Below are positions 21,301 through 32,100 of a stretch of DNA of 64,000 nt, piece by piece. The stretch comes from Nematostella vectensis (lineage: Eukaryota > Cnidaria > Anthozoa > Actiniaria > Edwardsiidae), in NCBI RefSeq assembly GCF_932526225.1, contig NC_064039.1, positions 7,563,459 through 7,627,458 of the forward strand. Reading direction: 5' to 3'. The stretch's first letter is position 1; every line of letters starts with the position of its first letter. Both the position numbers and the translations under genes were made by a program. Under the pieces are notes generated by a model. The model was not told where the DNA came from. It was given only the letters and a program-made list of their open reading frames with translations, and searched no databases.

Positions 21301-24300
21301 TTATGTATACATACTCGCAAGGATAGTTTGGCTATCCGACGGAGTTTTAGACTAGCAAAGGTCGCATGCGTGATCCGCACAATTGGCATCACGCTAGCCC
21401 GGTCGCAGCTCTAGATCCCACATGGATCTAAGCTGTGGTTTAAAGCACTTCGTTCGAGTCGAAGTCGCCCTGCAGTTTTTTTTGCCGATGAAGTTTAACT
21501 GAGGCAAACCGGCTATGCCATGCTGACGAGTCCTAATAAGGACGAAACAGCTGTCCATGGTTGCCGAACTGCACGGGTAATAGACTGTGCTAGCGTCCCG
21601 TCTTGGCCCGACTGGTGCCAATGTGTGTATGCTAGTGTGCTTCTAAAGTTCACATTTATGTATACATACTCGCAAGGATAGTTTGGCTATCCGACGGAGT
21701 TTTAGACTAGCAAAGGTCGCATGCGTGATCCGCACAATTGGCATCACGCTAGCCCGGTCGCAGCTCTAGATCCCACATGGATCTAAGCTGTGGTTTAAAG
21801 CACTTCGTTCGAGTCGAAGTCGCCCTGCAGTTTTTTTTGCCGATGAAGTTTAACTGAGGCAAACCGGCTATGCCATGCTGACGAGTCCTAATAAGGACGA
21901 AACAGCTGTCCATGGTTGCCGAACTGCACGGGTAATAGACTGTGCTAGCGTCCCGTCTTGGCCCGACTGGTGCCAATGTGTGTATGCTAGTGTGCTTCTA
22001 AAGTTCACATTTATGTATACATACTCGCAAGGATAGTTTGGCTATCCGACGGAGTTTTAGACTAGCAAAGGTCGCATGCGTGATCCGCACAATTGGCATC
22101 ACGCTAGCCCGGTCGCAGCTCTAGATCCCACATGGATCTAAGCTGTGGTTTAAAGCACTTCGTTCGAGTCGAAGTCGCCCTGCAGTTTTTTTTGCCGATG
22201 AAGTTTAACTGAGGCAAACCGGCTATGCCATGCTGACGAGTCCTAATAAGGACGAAACAGCTGTCCATGGTTGCCGAACTGCACGGGTAATAGACTGTGC
22301 TAGCGTCCCGTCTTGGCCCGACTGGTGCCAATGTGTGTATGCTAGTGTGCTTCTAAAGTTCACATTTATGTATACATACTCGCAAGGATAGTTTGGCTAT
22401 CCGACGGAGTTTTAGACTAGCAAAGGTCGCATGCGTGATCCGCACAATTGGCATCACGCTAGCCCGGTCGCAGCTCTAGATCCCACATGGATCTAAGCTG
22501 TGGTTTAAAGCACTTCGTTCGAGTCGAAGTCGCCCTGCAGTTTTTTTTGCCGATGAAGTTTAACTGAGGCAAACCGGCTATGCCATGCTGACGAGTCCTA
22601 ATAAGGACGAAACAGCTGTCCATGGTTGCCGAACTGCACGGGTAATAGACTGTGCTAGCGTCCCGTCTTGGCCCGACTGGTGCCAATGTGTGTATGCTAG
22701 TGTGCTTCTAAAGTTCACATTTATGTATACATACTCGCAAGGATAGTTTGGCTATCCGACGGAGTTTTAGACTAGCAAAGGTCGCATGCGTGATCCGCAC
22801 AATTGGCATCACGCTAGCCCGGTCGCAGCTCTAGATCCCACATGGATCTAAGCTGTGGTTTAAAGCACTTCGTTCGAGTCGAAGTCGCCCTGCAGTTTTT
22901 TTTGCCGATGAAGTTTAACTGAGGCAAACCGGCTATGCCATGCTGACGAGTCCTAATAAGGACGAAACAGCTGTCCATGGTTGCCGAACTGCACGGGTAA
23001 TAGACTGTGCTAGCGTCCCGTCTTGGCCCGACTGGTGCCAATGTGTGTATGCTAGTGTGCTTCTAAAGTTCACATTTATGTATACATACTCGCAAGGATA
23101 GTTTGGCTATCCGACGGAGTTTTAGACTAGCAAAGGTCGCATGCGTGATCCGCACAATTGGCATCACGCTAGCCCGGTCGCAGCTCTAGATCCCACATGG
23201 ATCTAAGCTGTGGTTTAAAGCACTTCGTTCGAGTCGAAGTCGCCCTGCAGTTTTTTTTGCCGATGAAGTTTAACTGAGGCAAACCGGCTATGCCATGCTG
23301 ACGAGTCCTAATAAGGACGAAACAGCTGTCCATGGTTGCCGAACTGCACGGGTAATAGACTGTGCTAGCGTCCCGTCTTGGCCCGACTGGTGCCAATGTG
23401 TGTATGCTAGTGTGCTTCTAAAGTTCACATTTATGTATACATACTCGCAAGGATAGTTTGGCTATCCGACGGAGTTTTAGACTAGCAAAGGTCGCATGCG
23501 TGATCCGCACAATTGGCATCACGCTAGCCCGGTCGCAGCTCTAGATCCCACATGGATCTAAGCTGTGGTTTAAAGCACTTCGTTCGAGTCGAAGTCGCCC
23601 TGCAGTTTTTTTTGCCGATGAAGTTTAACTGAGGCAAACCGGCTATGCCATGCTGACGAGTCCTAATAAGGACGAAACAGCTGTCCATGGTTGCCGAACT
23701 GCACGGGTAATAGACTGTGCTAGCGTCCCGTCTTGGCCCGACTGGTGCCAATGTGTGTATGCTAGTGTGCTTCTAAAGTTCACATTTATGTATACATACT
23801 CGCAAGGATAGTTTGGCTATCCGACGGAGTTTTAGACTAGCAAAGGTCGCATGCGTGATCCGCACAATTGGCATCACGCTAGCCCGGTCGCAGCTCTAGA
23901 TCCCACATGGATCTAAGCTGTGGTTTAAAGCACTTCGTTCGAGTCGAAGTCGCCCTGCAGTTTTTTTTGCCGATGAAGTTTAACTGAGGCAAACCGGCTA
24001 TGCCATGCTGACGAGTCCTAATAAGGACGAAACAGCTGTCCATGGTTGCCGAACTGCACGGGTAATAGACTGTGCTAGCGTCCCGTCTTGGCCCGACTGG
24101 TGCCAATGTGTGTATGCTAGTGTGCTTCTAAAGTTCACATTTATGTATACATACTCGCAAGGATAGTTTGGCTATCCGACGGAGTTTTAGACTAGCAAAG
24201 GTCGCATGCGTGATCCGCACAATTGGCATCACGCTAGCCCGGTCGCAGCTCTAGATCCCACATGGATCTAAGCTGTGGTTTAAAGCACTTCGTTCGAGTC

Positions 24301-26264
24301 GAAGTCGCCCTGCAGTTTTTTTTGCCGATGAAGTTTAACTGAGGCAAACCGGCTATGCCATGCTGACGAGTCCTAATAAGGACGAAACAGCTGTCCATGG
24401 TTGCCGAACTGCACGGGTAATAGACTGTGCTAGCGTCCCGTCTTGGCCCGACTGGTGCCAATGTGTGTATGCTAGTGTGCTTCTAAAGTTCACATTTATG
24501 TATACATACTCGCAAGGATAGTTTGGCTATCCGACGGAGTTTTAGACTAGCAAAGGTCGCATGCGTGATCCGCACAATTGGCATCACGCTAGCCCGGTCG
24601 CAGCTCTAGATCCCACATGGATCTAAGCTGTGGTTTAAAGCACTTCGTTCGAGTCGAAGTCGCCCTGCAGTTTTTTTTGCCGATGAAGTTTAACTGAGGC
24701 AAACCGGCTATGCCATGCTGACGAGTCCTAATAAGGACGAAACAGCTGTCCATGGTTGCCGAACTGCACGGGTAATAGACTGTGCTAGCGTCCCGTCTTG
24801 GCCCGACTGGTGCCAATGTGTGTATGCTAGTGTGCTTCTAAAGTTCACATTTATGTATACATACTCGCAAGGATAGTTTGGCTATCCGACGGAGTTTTAG
24901 ACTAGCAAAGGTCGCATGCGTGATCCGCACAATTGGCATCACGCTAGCCCGGTCGCAGCTCTAGATCCCACATGGATCTAAGCTGTGGTTTAAAGCACTT
25001 CGTTCGAGTCGAAGTCGCCCTGCAGTTTTTTTTGCCGATGAAGTTTAACTGAGGCAAACCGGCTATGCCATGCTGACGAGTCCTAATAAGGACGAAACAG
25101 CTGTCCATGGTTGCCGAACTGCACGGGTAATAGACTGTGCTAGCGTCCCGTCTTGGCCCGACTGGTGCCAATGTGTGTATGCTAGTGTGCTTCTAAAGTT
25201 CACATTTATGTATACATACTCGCAAGGATAGTTTGGCTATCCGACGGAGTTTTAGACTAGCAAAGGTCGCATGCGTGATCCGCACAATTGGCATCACGCT
25301 AGCCCGGTCGCAGCTCTAGATCCCACATGGATCTAAGCTGTGGTTTAAAGCACTTCGTTCGAGTCGAAGTCGCCCTGCAGTTTTTTTTGCCGATGAAGTT
25401 TAACTGAGGCAAACCGGCTATGCCATGCTGACGAGTCCTAATAAGGACGAAACAGCTGTCCATGGTTGCCGAACTGCACGGGTAATAGACTGTGCTAGCG
25501 TCCCGTCTTGGCCCGACTGGTGCCAATGTGTGTATGCTAGTGTGCTTCTAAAGTTCACATTTATGTATACATACTCGCAAGGATAGTTTGGCTATCCGAC
25601 GGAGTTTTAGACTAGCAAAGGTCGCATGCGTGATCCGCACAATTGGCATCACGCTAGCCCGGTCGCAGCTCTAGATCCCACATGGATCTAAGCTGTGGTT
25701 TAAAGCACTTCGTTCGAGTCGAAGTCGCCCTGCAGTTTTTTTTGCCGATGAAGTTTAACTGAGGCAAACCGGCTATGCCATGCTGACGAGTCCTAATAAG
25801 GACGAAACAGCTGTCCATGGTTGCCGAACTGCACGGGTAATAGACTGTGCTAGCGTCCCGTCTTGGCCCGACTGGTGCCAATGTGTGTATGCTAGTGTGC
25901 TTCTAAAGTTCACATTTATGTATACATACTCGCAAGGATAGTTTGGCTATCCGACGGAGTTTTAGACTAGCAAAGGTCGCATGCGTGATCCGCACAATTG
26001 GCATCACGCTAGCCCGGTCGCAGCTCTAGATCCCACATGGATCTAAGCTGTGGTTTAAAGCACTTCGTTCGAGTCGAAGTCGCCCTGCAGTTTTTTTTGC
26101 CGATGAAGTTTAACTGAGGCAAACCGGCTATGCCATGCTGACGAGTCCTAATAAGGACGAAACAGCTGTCCATGGTTGCCGAACTGCACGGGTAATAGAC
26201 TGTGCTAGCGTCCCGTCTTGGCCCGACTGGTGCCAATGTGTGTATGCTAGTGTGCTTCTAAAGT

Positions 26265-26275
26265 TCAATTACTGG
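26265..26275 (+). repeat. right target-site duplication of hammerhead element
   Basis: TCAATTACTGG, identical to 14659-14669. The element's last bases overlap by TTCA with what the unit would have continued with, so the border is uncertain by up to 4 nt. Confidence 0.85.
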
Positions 26276-27117
26276 GACCACAGGCTACCCATGTCAGCAA
26301 ACTATTGGGAGATAACGGAGTAAGGGTAGATAATGTAGTGTGGAAGGGACGTGGTAAGGACGACTAAATAGGGGAAGCGAAATGGTTAGGGGAGGTAACA
26401 GGTAGCAAACGCGGCATGGGTGGTGAGTGAGGAAAGTATGTAGGTAAAAGGCTGATAGGGACGAATTAAATGGATTATGAACTTGGCGGGAGTGGTGGTG
26501 CATGATAACAAGACAAATATCAACGATATATCAATATGCCAACGAACGTGCAGGAAAGTGTAATAACAATAACATAAATATTTCACATACAGTAGACCTT
26601 TGTCTTTTAAAAATATTAAAATCCAATAATCTTTTCTTTTTCTTCTTGTGTCCTCTTGTAAATGCTATATTTTTTCGTCTGCGTGAAATACGATATTTAG
26701 AAGAGAAAAAGGCATTATATACAAACAACAGCAGGGAAGTGATCTATTATTTATACCATCATCAACACTTGCTAATGAATGAGAAAATATTCAGTACAAT
26801 ATGAAAGCTATATTATGAAGTACCTTGCCCTGGCTCGAACATACTACGCCCGGGGAAAAGTGGCTTCCGACTCGTCAAGCAGGTCAAACCTGACGAGGAA
26901 ACCAGTAGGTATTGAGCAAGAACATCAATGGAGTTGTTACTGGGAAACCTGTGGTAGCCCAGTCATAAAATGCAACTGTTTTTTCTATCGTCTCGACCAG
27001 GTTTGACCACGTGCACCGTCAATATGATCGACGCTGTCATATATCTGATAGCTTATTGGTTATTTCCGATAGCGTGAGGGCTCGTAGCGACTTAGGAATT
27101 TCGCTTCGTTCTTTCTT
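26276..27117. other. non-coding stretch, no gene recognised
   Basis: A G/A-rich segment, then AT-rich sequence, with only overlapping short frames in conflicting phases. A small hairpin (CTCGTCA/TGACGAG) lies near 26873-26899. No domain or RNA gene seen. Confidence 0.45.
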
Positions 27118-27546
27118 TAGCCTGCGTGCAGCCGGAAATAGTTCCATTATTACCGTCTGCGAATTACCGACAGAAAGCTTGTTTAGACCCCCCGCGCACC
27201 AACCGCCGGAGTGAAGCGATTTCTGATTAGCTGTCGTCTGGTTCAAATGTCACGCGATTGGTCAATAGCTCCATGTACCCTGCATATATAATTTTTCGAA
27301 TGTTATGATTTTGCACGTGAGTTTGACAGCGAAGGCGCGAAGCGTGCAAACCAATATATGGAAATTCCTTCGTGTAATTTGTGCCTCACGGATGTAGCTA
27401 TTAGCGACCAAAGATTTGTCATCGGGGGTAAAGGTAAGTTCGATACTAAGGTAAAGTCTTTCTTCCACAAAAGTAAGCGAGTATATTTGCCGTCTATGCT
27501 TCAGAAATAGTTATATAATGAACTATTTCCGGCTGCACGCAGGCTA
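27118..27546. mobile_element. TIR element with TAGCCTGCGTGCAGCC ends
   Basis: The left end TAGCCTGCGTGCAGCCGG and the right end CCGGCTGCACGCAGGCTA are perfect inverses, extending to about 25-30 bp (through GGAAATAGTT). The interior is 430 bp without a transposase. Another end of the family, AGCTGCACGCAGGCTAG, occurs alone near 28294-28310. Confidence 0.75.
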
Positions 27547-28943
27547 GAGTTTTCAGTCGTGTAGTTTATCGCAGCAGTAGTTTATCGCAGATATTATCTA
27601 TATAGGAGAATTAATTCATTTGAGAAATCCGTGACTGCTGAAACTGACATTTGTGATTAGAGGCTTAGTTTAAGCACAGGCGGACCAGGATTAGAATCAG
27701 TCACTCGTGATCCTTCAGGAAAATAAAATATAATTTGAAGTTGTGTCTTGACTGTTTTCTCAATAAAGCTAGTACTATATTAGCCTCGTGTGTTGTTCTT
27801 AAGGGGAATTGTAGCGCAGAAAGGGGTTGAGTCCCTCGAGAGAAAAGTTCCCCCACCAAAGAGAAGAGAGAGACAAGACAAGCAACTTAATTTCACCTAC
27901 CCCAGCTTCGAGCGAGTTCAGCGCGAAAATAAAAAAAACTTTCGGCAAAATTCCACCGGCAGCGGCTGCAAAGATAATTTTCACAACAGTATAGCGAGTT
28001 TTAGAGCGATACCTCTCGCAGGGGCCAAAAAATCCAGTTCTAGTTCGATAAATGGAGACTTGACGATGATATGGGCCGAACGGCGAGCCCAATGGCATCT
28101 CAGGAATGCAGAATCGTTGTTAAATCGCCTCCCGACCCTACCCTAGAGAACGACAAACCTAGCCAAAACCATTTACCAACCCGCTCGTCTTGACTGTTTC
28201 CTCAATAAAGCAAGTCACATTTACTATATTAGCCTTGTGTGTGTTTTAAGGTAATTGTTGTGGGTTATTTAATTGTTTTGGCTAGGTTTGTCTAGCTGCA
28301 CGCAGGCTAGAAAACTCTTGCGCGGTTTGAATCTTTTATTACTTATTTACTTTTGAAAAAGGTCAATGAACTATGAGGATTAGATTACTGTTAGTCAAAA
28401 TAGGTATTTGACATTTTGTTGACATAATGCCCTTACCATACTATTACTTGGACAAGAGATTTGAATAAATTACTTATTGATTTCCGTTGAAACTTGGTGC
28501 GTGGCATCGTTTATGAGCGGTAAACAAAAATTCTTTATCCTGGTAACTCCTGATTTTTGGTTTCAATTAGACAGGAGAAAGGGCATTTTATCGAGACTTA
28601 TCTAGATAATAGAACAGCCAACGTTTGCCCGGGCTGTAGCAATTCTTCATGTTGGTAAGCTCTAAAGTGAAATGTGCTGTTATATCAATCTAACCAAAAC
28701 AAAGCATAGATAAACTTTCAAATTCTGAAAAGGGAATTGAGTTTTCTACAGATCTTTGAAAATTTTCCTGGCCGCGCGAAAGGAGATTTTCCCTGCTAGC
28801 AGAGGCCTCTTTTCTCTGTATTTCGCTGGGCTGGCGTTCGCGAATCGAGTGAATAATTCCAAGTTTTGGCGGGAAAATCTGAAACAACGTATTTTCCTTA
28901 AATCCGTTAAAATTCAGAGACGGCAATACCACAAAATATTGGC
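27547..28943. other. intergenic stretch with a duplicated AATAAAG motif
   Basis: Two related segments (TCTTGACTGTTTTCTCAATA at about 27745 and its near copy at about 28186, each followed by AAGCTAG or AAGCAAG, then TATATTAGCCT) show a local duplication of about 440 bp that includes a 118-codon frame at 27790-28146. I do not recognise that frame; an antisense frame is equally long, so coding is unproven. Confidence 0.4.
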
Positions 28944-29106
28944 TGTTATAAGACGGTTGTCGGCCAATTCAACACATTTAATCTCTTAATTCTCTGACAC
29001 AAAACTCCATGCAAAACGCCATGTGACTGTTTAACGACAACACGTGAGCCCGCGGTACGATGGGCTCCTAAGGGGGGGAGGGTAGTAACAAACTAATATT
29101 ATAACA
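28944..29106 (-). repeat. 3' LTR (163 bp)
   Basis: Starts TGTTATAAGACGG and ends ATATTATAACA on plus, giving the usual TG...CA ends. Reads the same as 33350-33512, including a run of seven G. Confidence 0.95.
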
Positions 29107-29119
29107 TCTCCCCCCTCAA
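29107..29119 (-). promoter_or_regulatory. polypurine tract
   Basis: On minus it reads TTGAGGGGGGAGA, directly adjoining the 3' LTR, as needed for plus-strand DNA priming. Confidence 0.85.
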
Positions 29120-29198
29120 ATAACAATTCCCAATGTCACTATGAAATAAAAGGAAATAAAAGTAACAAGACTATGGCTCAGTTAATAGTTAACTGTTC

Positions 29199-32100
29199 TT
29201 AACACGACTCAATAAGCCTATCAGGCTTTTGCACAAGTCTTCCTGATCTGGTAGTGACTGGCTGCTTCATAGGCACATCCGAGACTGCAGGCGTCTGTGG
29301 CTTTGGCTGATCCGAGACTACAGGTGTCTGTGGAGGTGTCAATGGCTTCACTGGCACACCAGTAAGGACCGGTGAGCTTGGCTGCAGCCGGATTGGCTGG
29401 TCTAATGGAGTAGAAATGATGTGCCTTCTGTTCCTGCGGTAAACTCTTCCCCTGTCGTCTTGTACCATGTATGACCTTGGTAGTACTTCCGCTGTCCTCC
29501 ACTGTTTTTCGCTGCCTGTTCGGATTCTGACTTTCGAACCAGATTCCAGTGGTGGCAGGTCTTTGCTGTTCTGGTTGTAATACGCTGCAGCTTTTTCTTG
29601 ACGCGTTTTGAGTGCTTTAACAACTGTATCAGGGTTCACTTGTTGAGGGAGTAACAGCCTTTTGTGAGTGGGAAGCATGGTACGGGTCCTCCGGCTCATC
29701 AACAGTTGGACGGGTGATACACCAATGTCCTCAAAAGGTGTATTGCGGTACTTTAGAAGTCCCTCGAATGGATCCTTTCCATCAGCATCTGCTTTCTTAA
29801 GGATACGTTTGGCCGTCTGCACAGCTTTCTCAGCCGCACCATTCGACTGAGGATATTCAGGTGAACTGGTAATATGTTGAAACCCCCATTCTTTCGCAAA
29901 CACTTTGAATTGGTGGGTGCTATCAAATAAGTTTCTAGTATTACTGTACTGTGATCCATTATCACTGATCACTTGGTCGGGTATTCCATAGCGAGCAAAT
30001 ATTTTCTTCAGGTTGTTAATGATACAGGTTGCAGTACTTTGACGTAGAAGCTCGATTTCGAAATACTTCGAGTAGAAATCAGTCACTACTAGGTAGGTAT
30101 GTCCACCGTAATCAAATAGATCAGTACCAACGATCTGCCACGGGAGCCCAGGAATGTCATGAGGCCTGAGAGTTTCTTTTTGCTGCTGATTCCTGAAGGC
30201 ATTACAGATTCCGCAGGATCGGACTCTGTCTTTCACCTGTGCACTCATACCTGGCCAGAAAACATAGTCCCTAGCGTAGGATAGACTTTTTGACTCACCC
30301 ATGTGCGCACCATGAATTTCATCAAGTACTTCAGCTCTCATCCCTCGTGGTACGACAATTCGATCAGACTTGAATAGTAAGCCATCCTCAACACTTAGCT
30401 CCTCCCTGTAGTTAAAATATTCTCTTGCTATTTCATCGATCTGTCCCCTGTCTGAAGGCCAACCAGTGAGAACATAATTCATAACGACCTGCGAAGTCTC
30501 ATCAGTATTGGTACAACTTCTAAACTTTGACAGAGCATCGTTGTCAAGTCCTAACTTGTCAACCAAGTTGACTTGAACCTCATCACTGTCATTGCTAGGT
30601 GTCTCTGGTATATGTATGGGTGCTCTGCTCAAACAGTCAGAAAGGACTTGTTGCTTACCAGGAACATAGTTGACATTCAAATCATACTTTGTAAGCTTAA
30701 GGAGCATGCGCTGTAATCTGGGTGGGGCATCATTAAGTGGTTTCTTGAAAATTGACTCGAGCGGTTTGTGATCTGTCTGTACGATGACTGACCGGCCATA
30801 AAAGTAAGTATGAAACTTCTGTACCCCCCAGGTAATAGCAAGTAATTCCCTTTCAATGTTTGCGTAATGTTTCTCTGCATTGGTGAGTGTTCGTGATCCA
30901 TATGCAACTGGCCTTCCGTCCTGCATTACCACTGCACCTAAGCCTGTACTGCTGGCATCAGCATTCAAAACTGTCTGTTTGTTATTGTCGAAATATGACA
31001 GAACAGGTGAACTACTGATAACACGTTTGAGCTGTTCAAACGCATTTTGTTGTGGTGTGTCCCATACAAAAATGGCATCCTTCTGTAGCAACTGAGAGAT
31101 GGGTCCCTGAATCTCTGCTTTGTTTTGGATAAACTTATCAAGATAGTTCACAGTTCCTATTAGTCGTTGCACCCCCTCTTTGTCTGTTGGTGGTGGCATG
31201 TCAATGATAGCCTTGATCTTTTCTGGATCTGGCTGCAAGCCTTGTGAAGTAAGCCTATGGCCGACATAACTTACTTCATCCACTCTAAGCTTTACTTTAC
31301 TAGGATTAAACTTCAGTCCTACCTCTCGGCTTCGCTCCAGTACCATTGACAGTTTTTCATCCATTTCTGACTGGTCTTGTGCATGTATGAGGAAGTCATC
31401 CACAATGATTTCAACTGGGACACCTTCAAACAGCCGTTCCATCTCTCGCTGGTATATCTCTGGCGCTGGAGCAACTCCGAAAGGAAGCCTACAGAACCGG
31501 TACCTTCCCCAAGGAGTGTTGAATGTGAGCAACTTTGAACTTGCTTCATCAACTGGGAGCTGCCAAAACCCACTGCAGGCGTCTAGAGCTGTAAAAACAA
31601 CAGTGTTAGCAAGTTTGTCTGCAACTTCTTCTATAGTTACCATAGGGTGGTGTACACGCTTCAGTGCAGTGTTTAGATCTCGTGGATCAATGCAGATTCT
31701 GATTTCCTCTTTAGTGAGTTGTCCTTTCCCCTTCTCTCGTCTCTTGTCTACCACTAGCATTGAGCTGACCCATGGTGTGTGTTCCTCCTCCTTGACTATG
31801 ATTCCATCTTGTTCCATCTCAGACAGCTTCTCTTTTACAGGCCCCAGGAGTGATATTGGTAACTTTCTTGGAGGATGAATAACAGGTGTTACAGACTCAT
31901 CAGTTTCCAGAGTGATTTCATTAGGTAGTCTACCAGGCTTATCACTGAAACAATCTTGAAAGTTCTTTAGCACTGGATCTGTTGTAATGATATCTGGAAG
32001 GGAATGCTTGCTATCTTGAGCATCTGGGGCTGTTGGTTGACGCTGAATCAAATCTAAGTTCATAAATTGCAACACCTCTAAGTCAAGGCATGCATCGCAG

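Larger units (their letters stand above)
14670..26264. mobile_element. retrozyme-like hammerhead double array, 11.6 kb
   Basis: Two opposed tandem arrays form one insertion bounded by 11-bp TSDs. The left array (14670-18083) has its ribozyme strand on minus, the right array (18084-26264) on plus, so ribozyme polarity points outward from the junction. There are 10 plus 23 ribozymes. There is no protein-coding potential apart from chance frames antisense to the ribozyme. Tandem 300-400-bp units with small type I hammerheads are known from metazoan non-autonomous retrozymes, which circulate as small circular RNAs and rely on a reverse transcriptase supplied in trans, thought to come from Penelope-like elements. 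That assignment is from family knowledge; none of those enzymes is in this window. Confidence 0.85.
18084..26264 (+). repeat. array 2: 355-bp unit, 23 copies
   Basis: The period is 355 bp, except two adjacent units of 356 (nine T instead of eight in the homopolymers near 19345 and 19700). One base differs in the first unit (ATCACGT at 18191-18197 versus ATCACGC elsewhere). Otherwise the units read the same. Strong local hairpins recur in each unit: GGATAG/CTATCC (18124-18140), GCGTGAT/ATCACGC (18171-18197) and AGATC/GATCT (18216-18232). Confidence 0.95.

Noticed and set aside
14705-26236. Repeated 60-75-codon frames starting MAPVGPRRDAS in every unit
   Set aside because: They lie antisense to the hammerhead, end at different places when the homopolymer changes by one base, and are explained by the repeated non-coding unit. 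Not a protein family.
14670-26264. CRISPR-like array
   Set aside because: The repeat is 354 bp with no unique spacers. It is a tandem ribozyme repeat in animal DNA.
27790-28146. 118-codon plus-strand frame
   Set aside because: A nearly equal antisense frame exists, there is no recognisable domain, and the segment lies in a local repeat. Not called as a gene.
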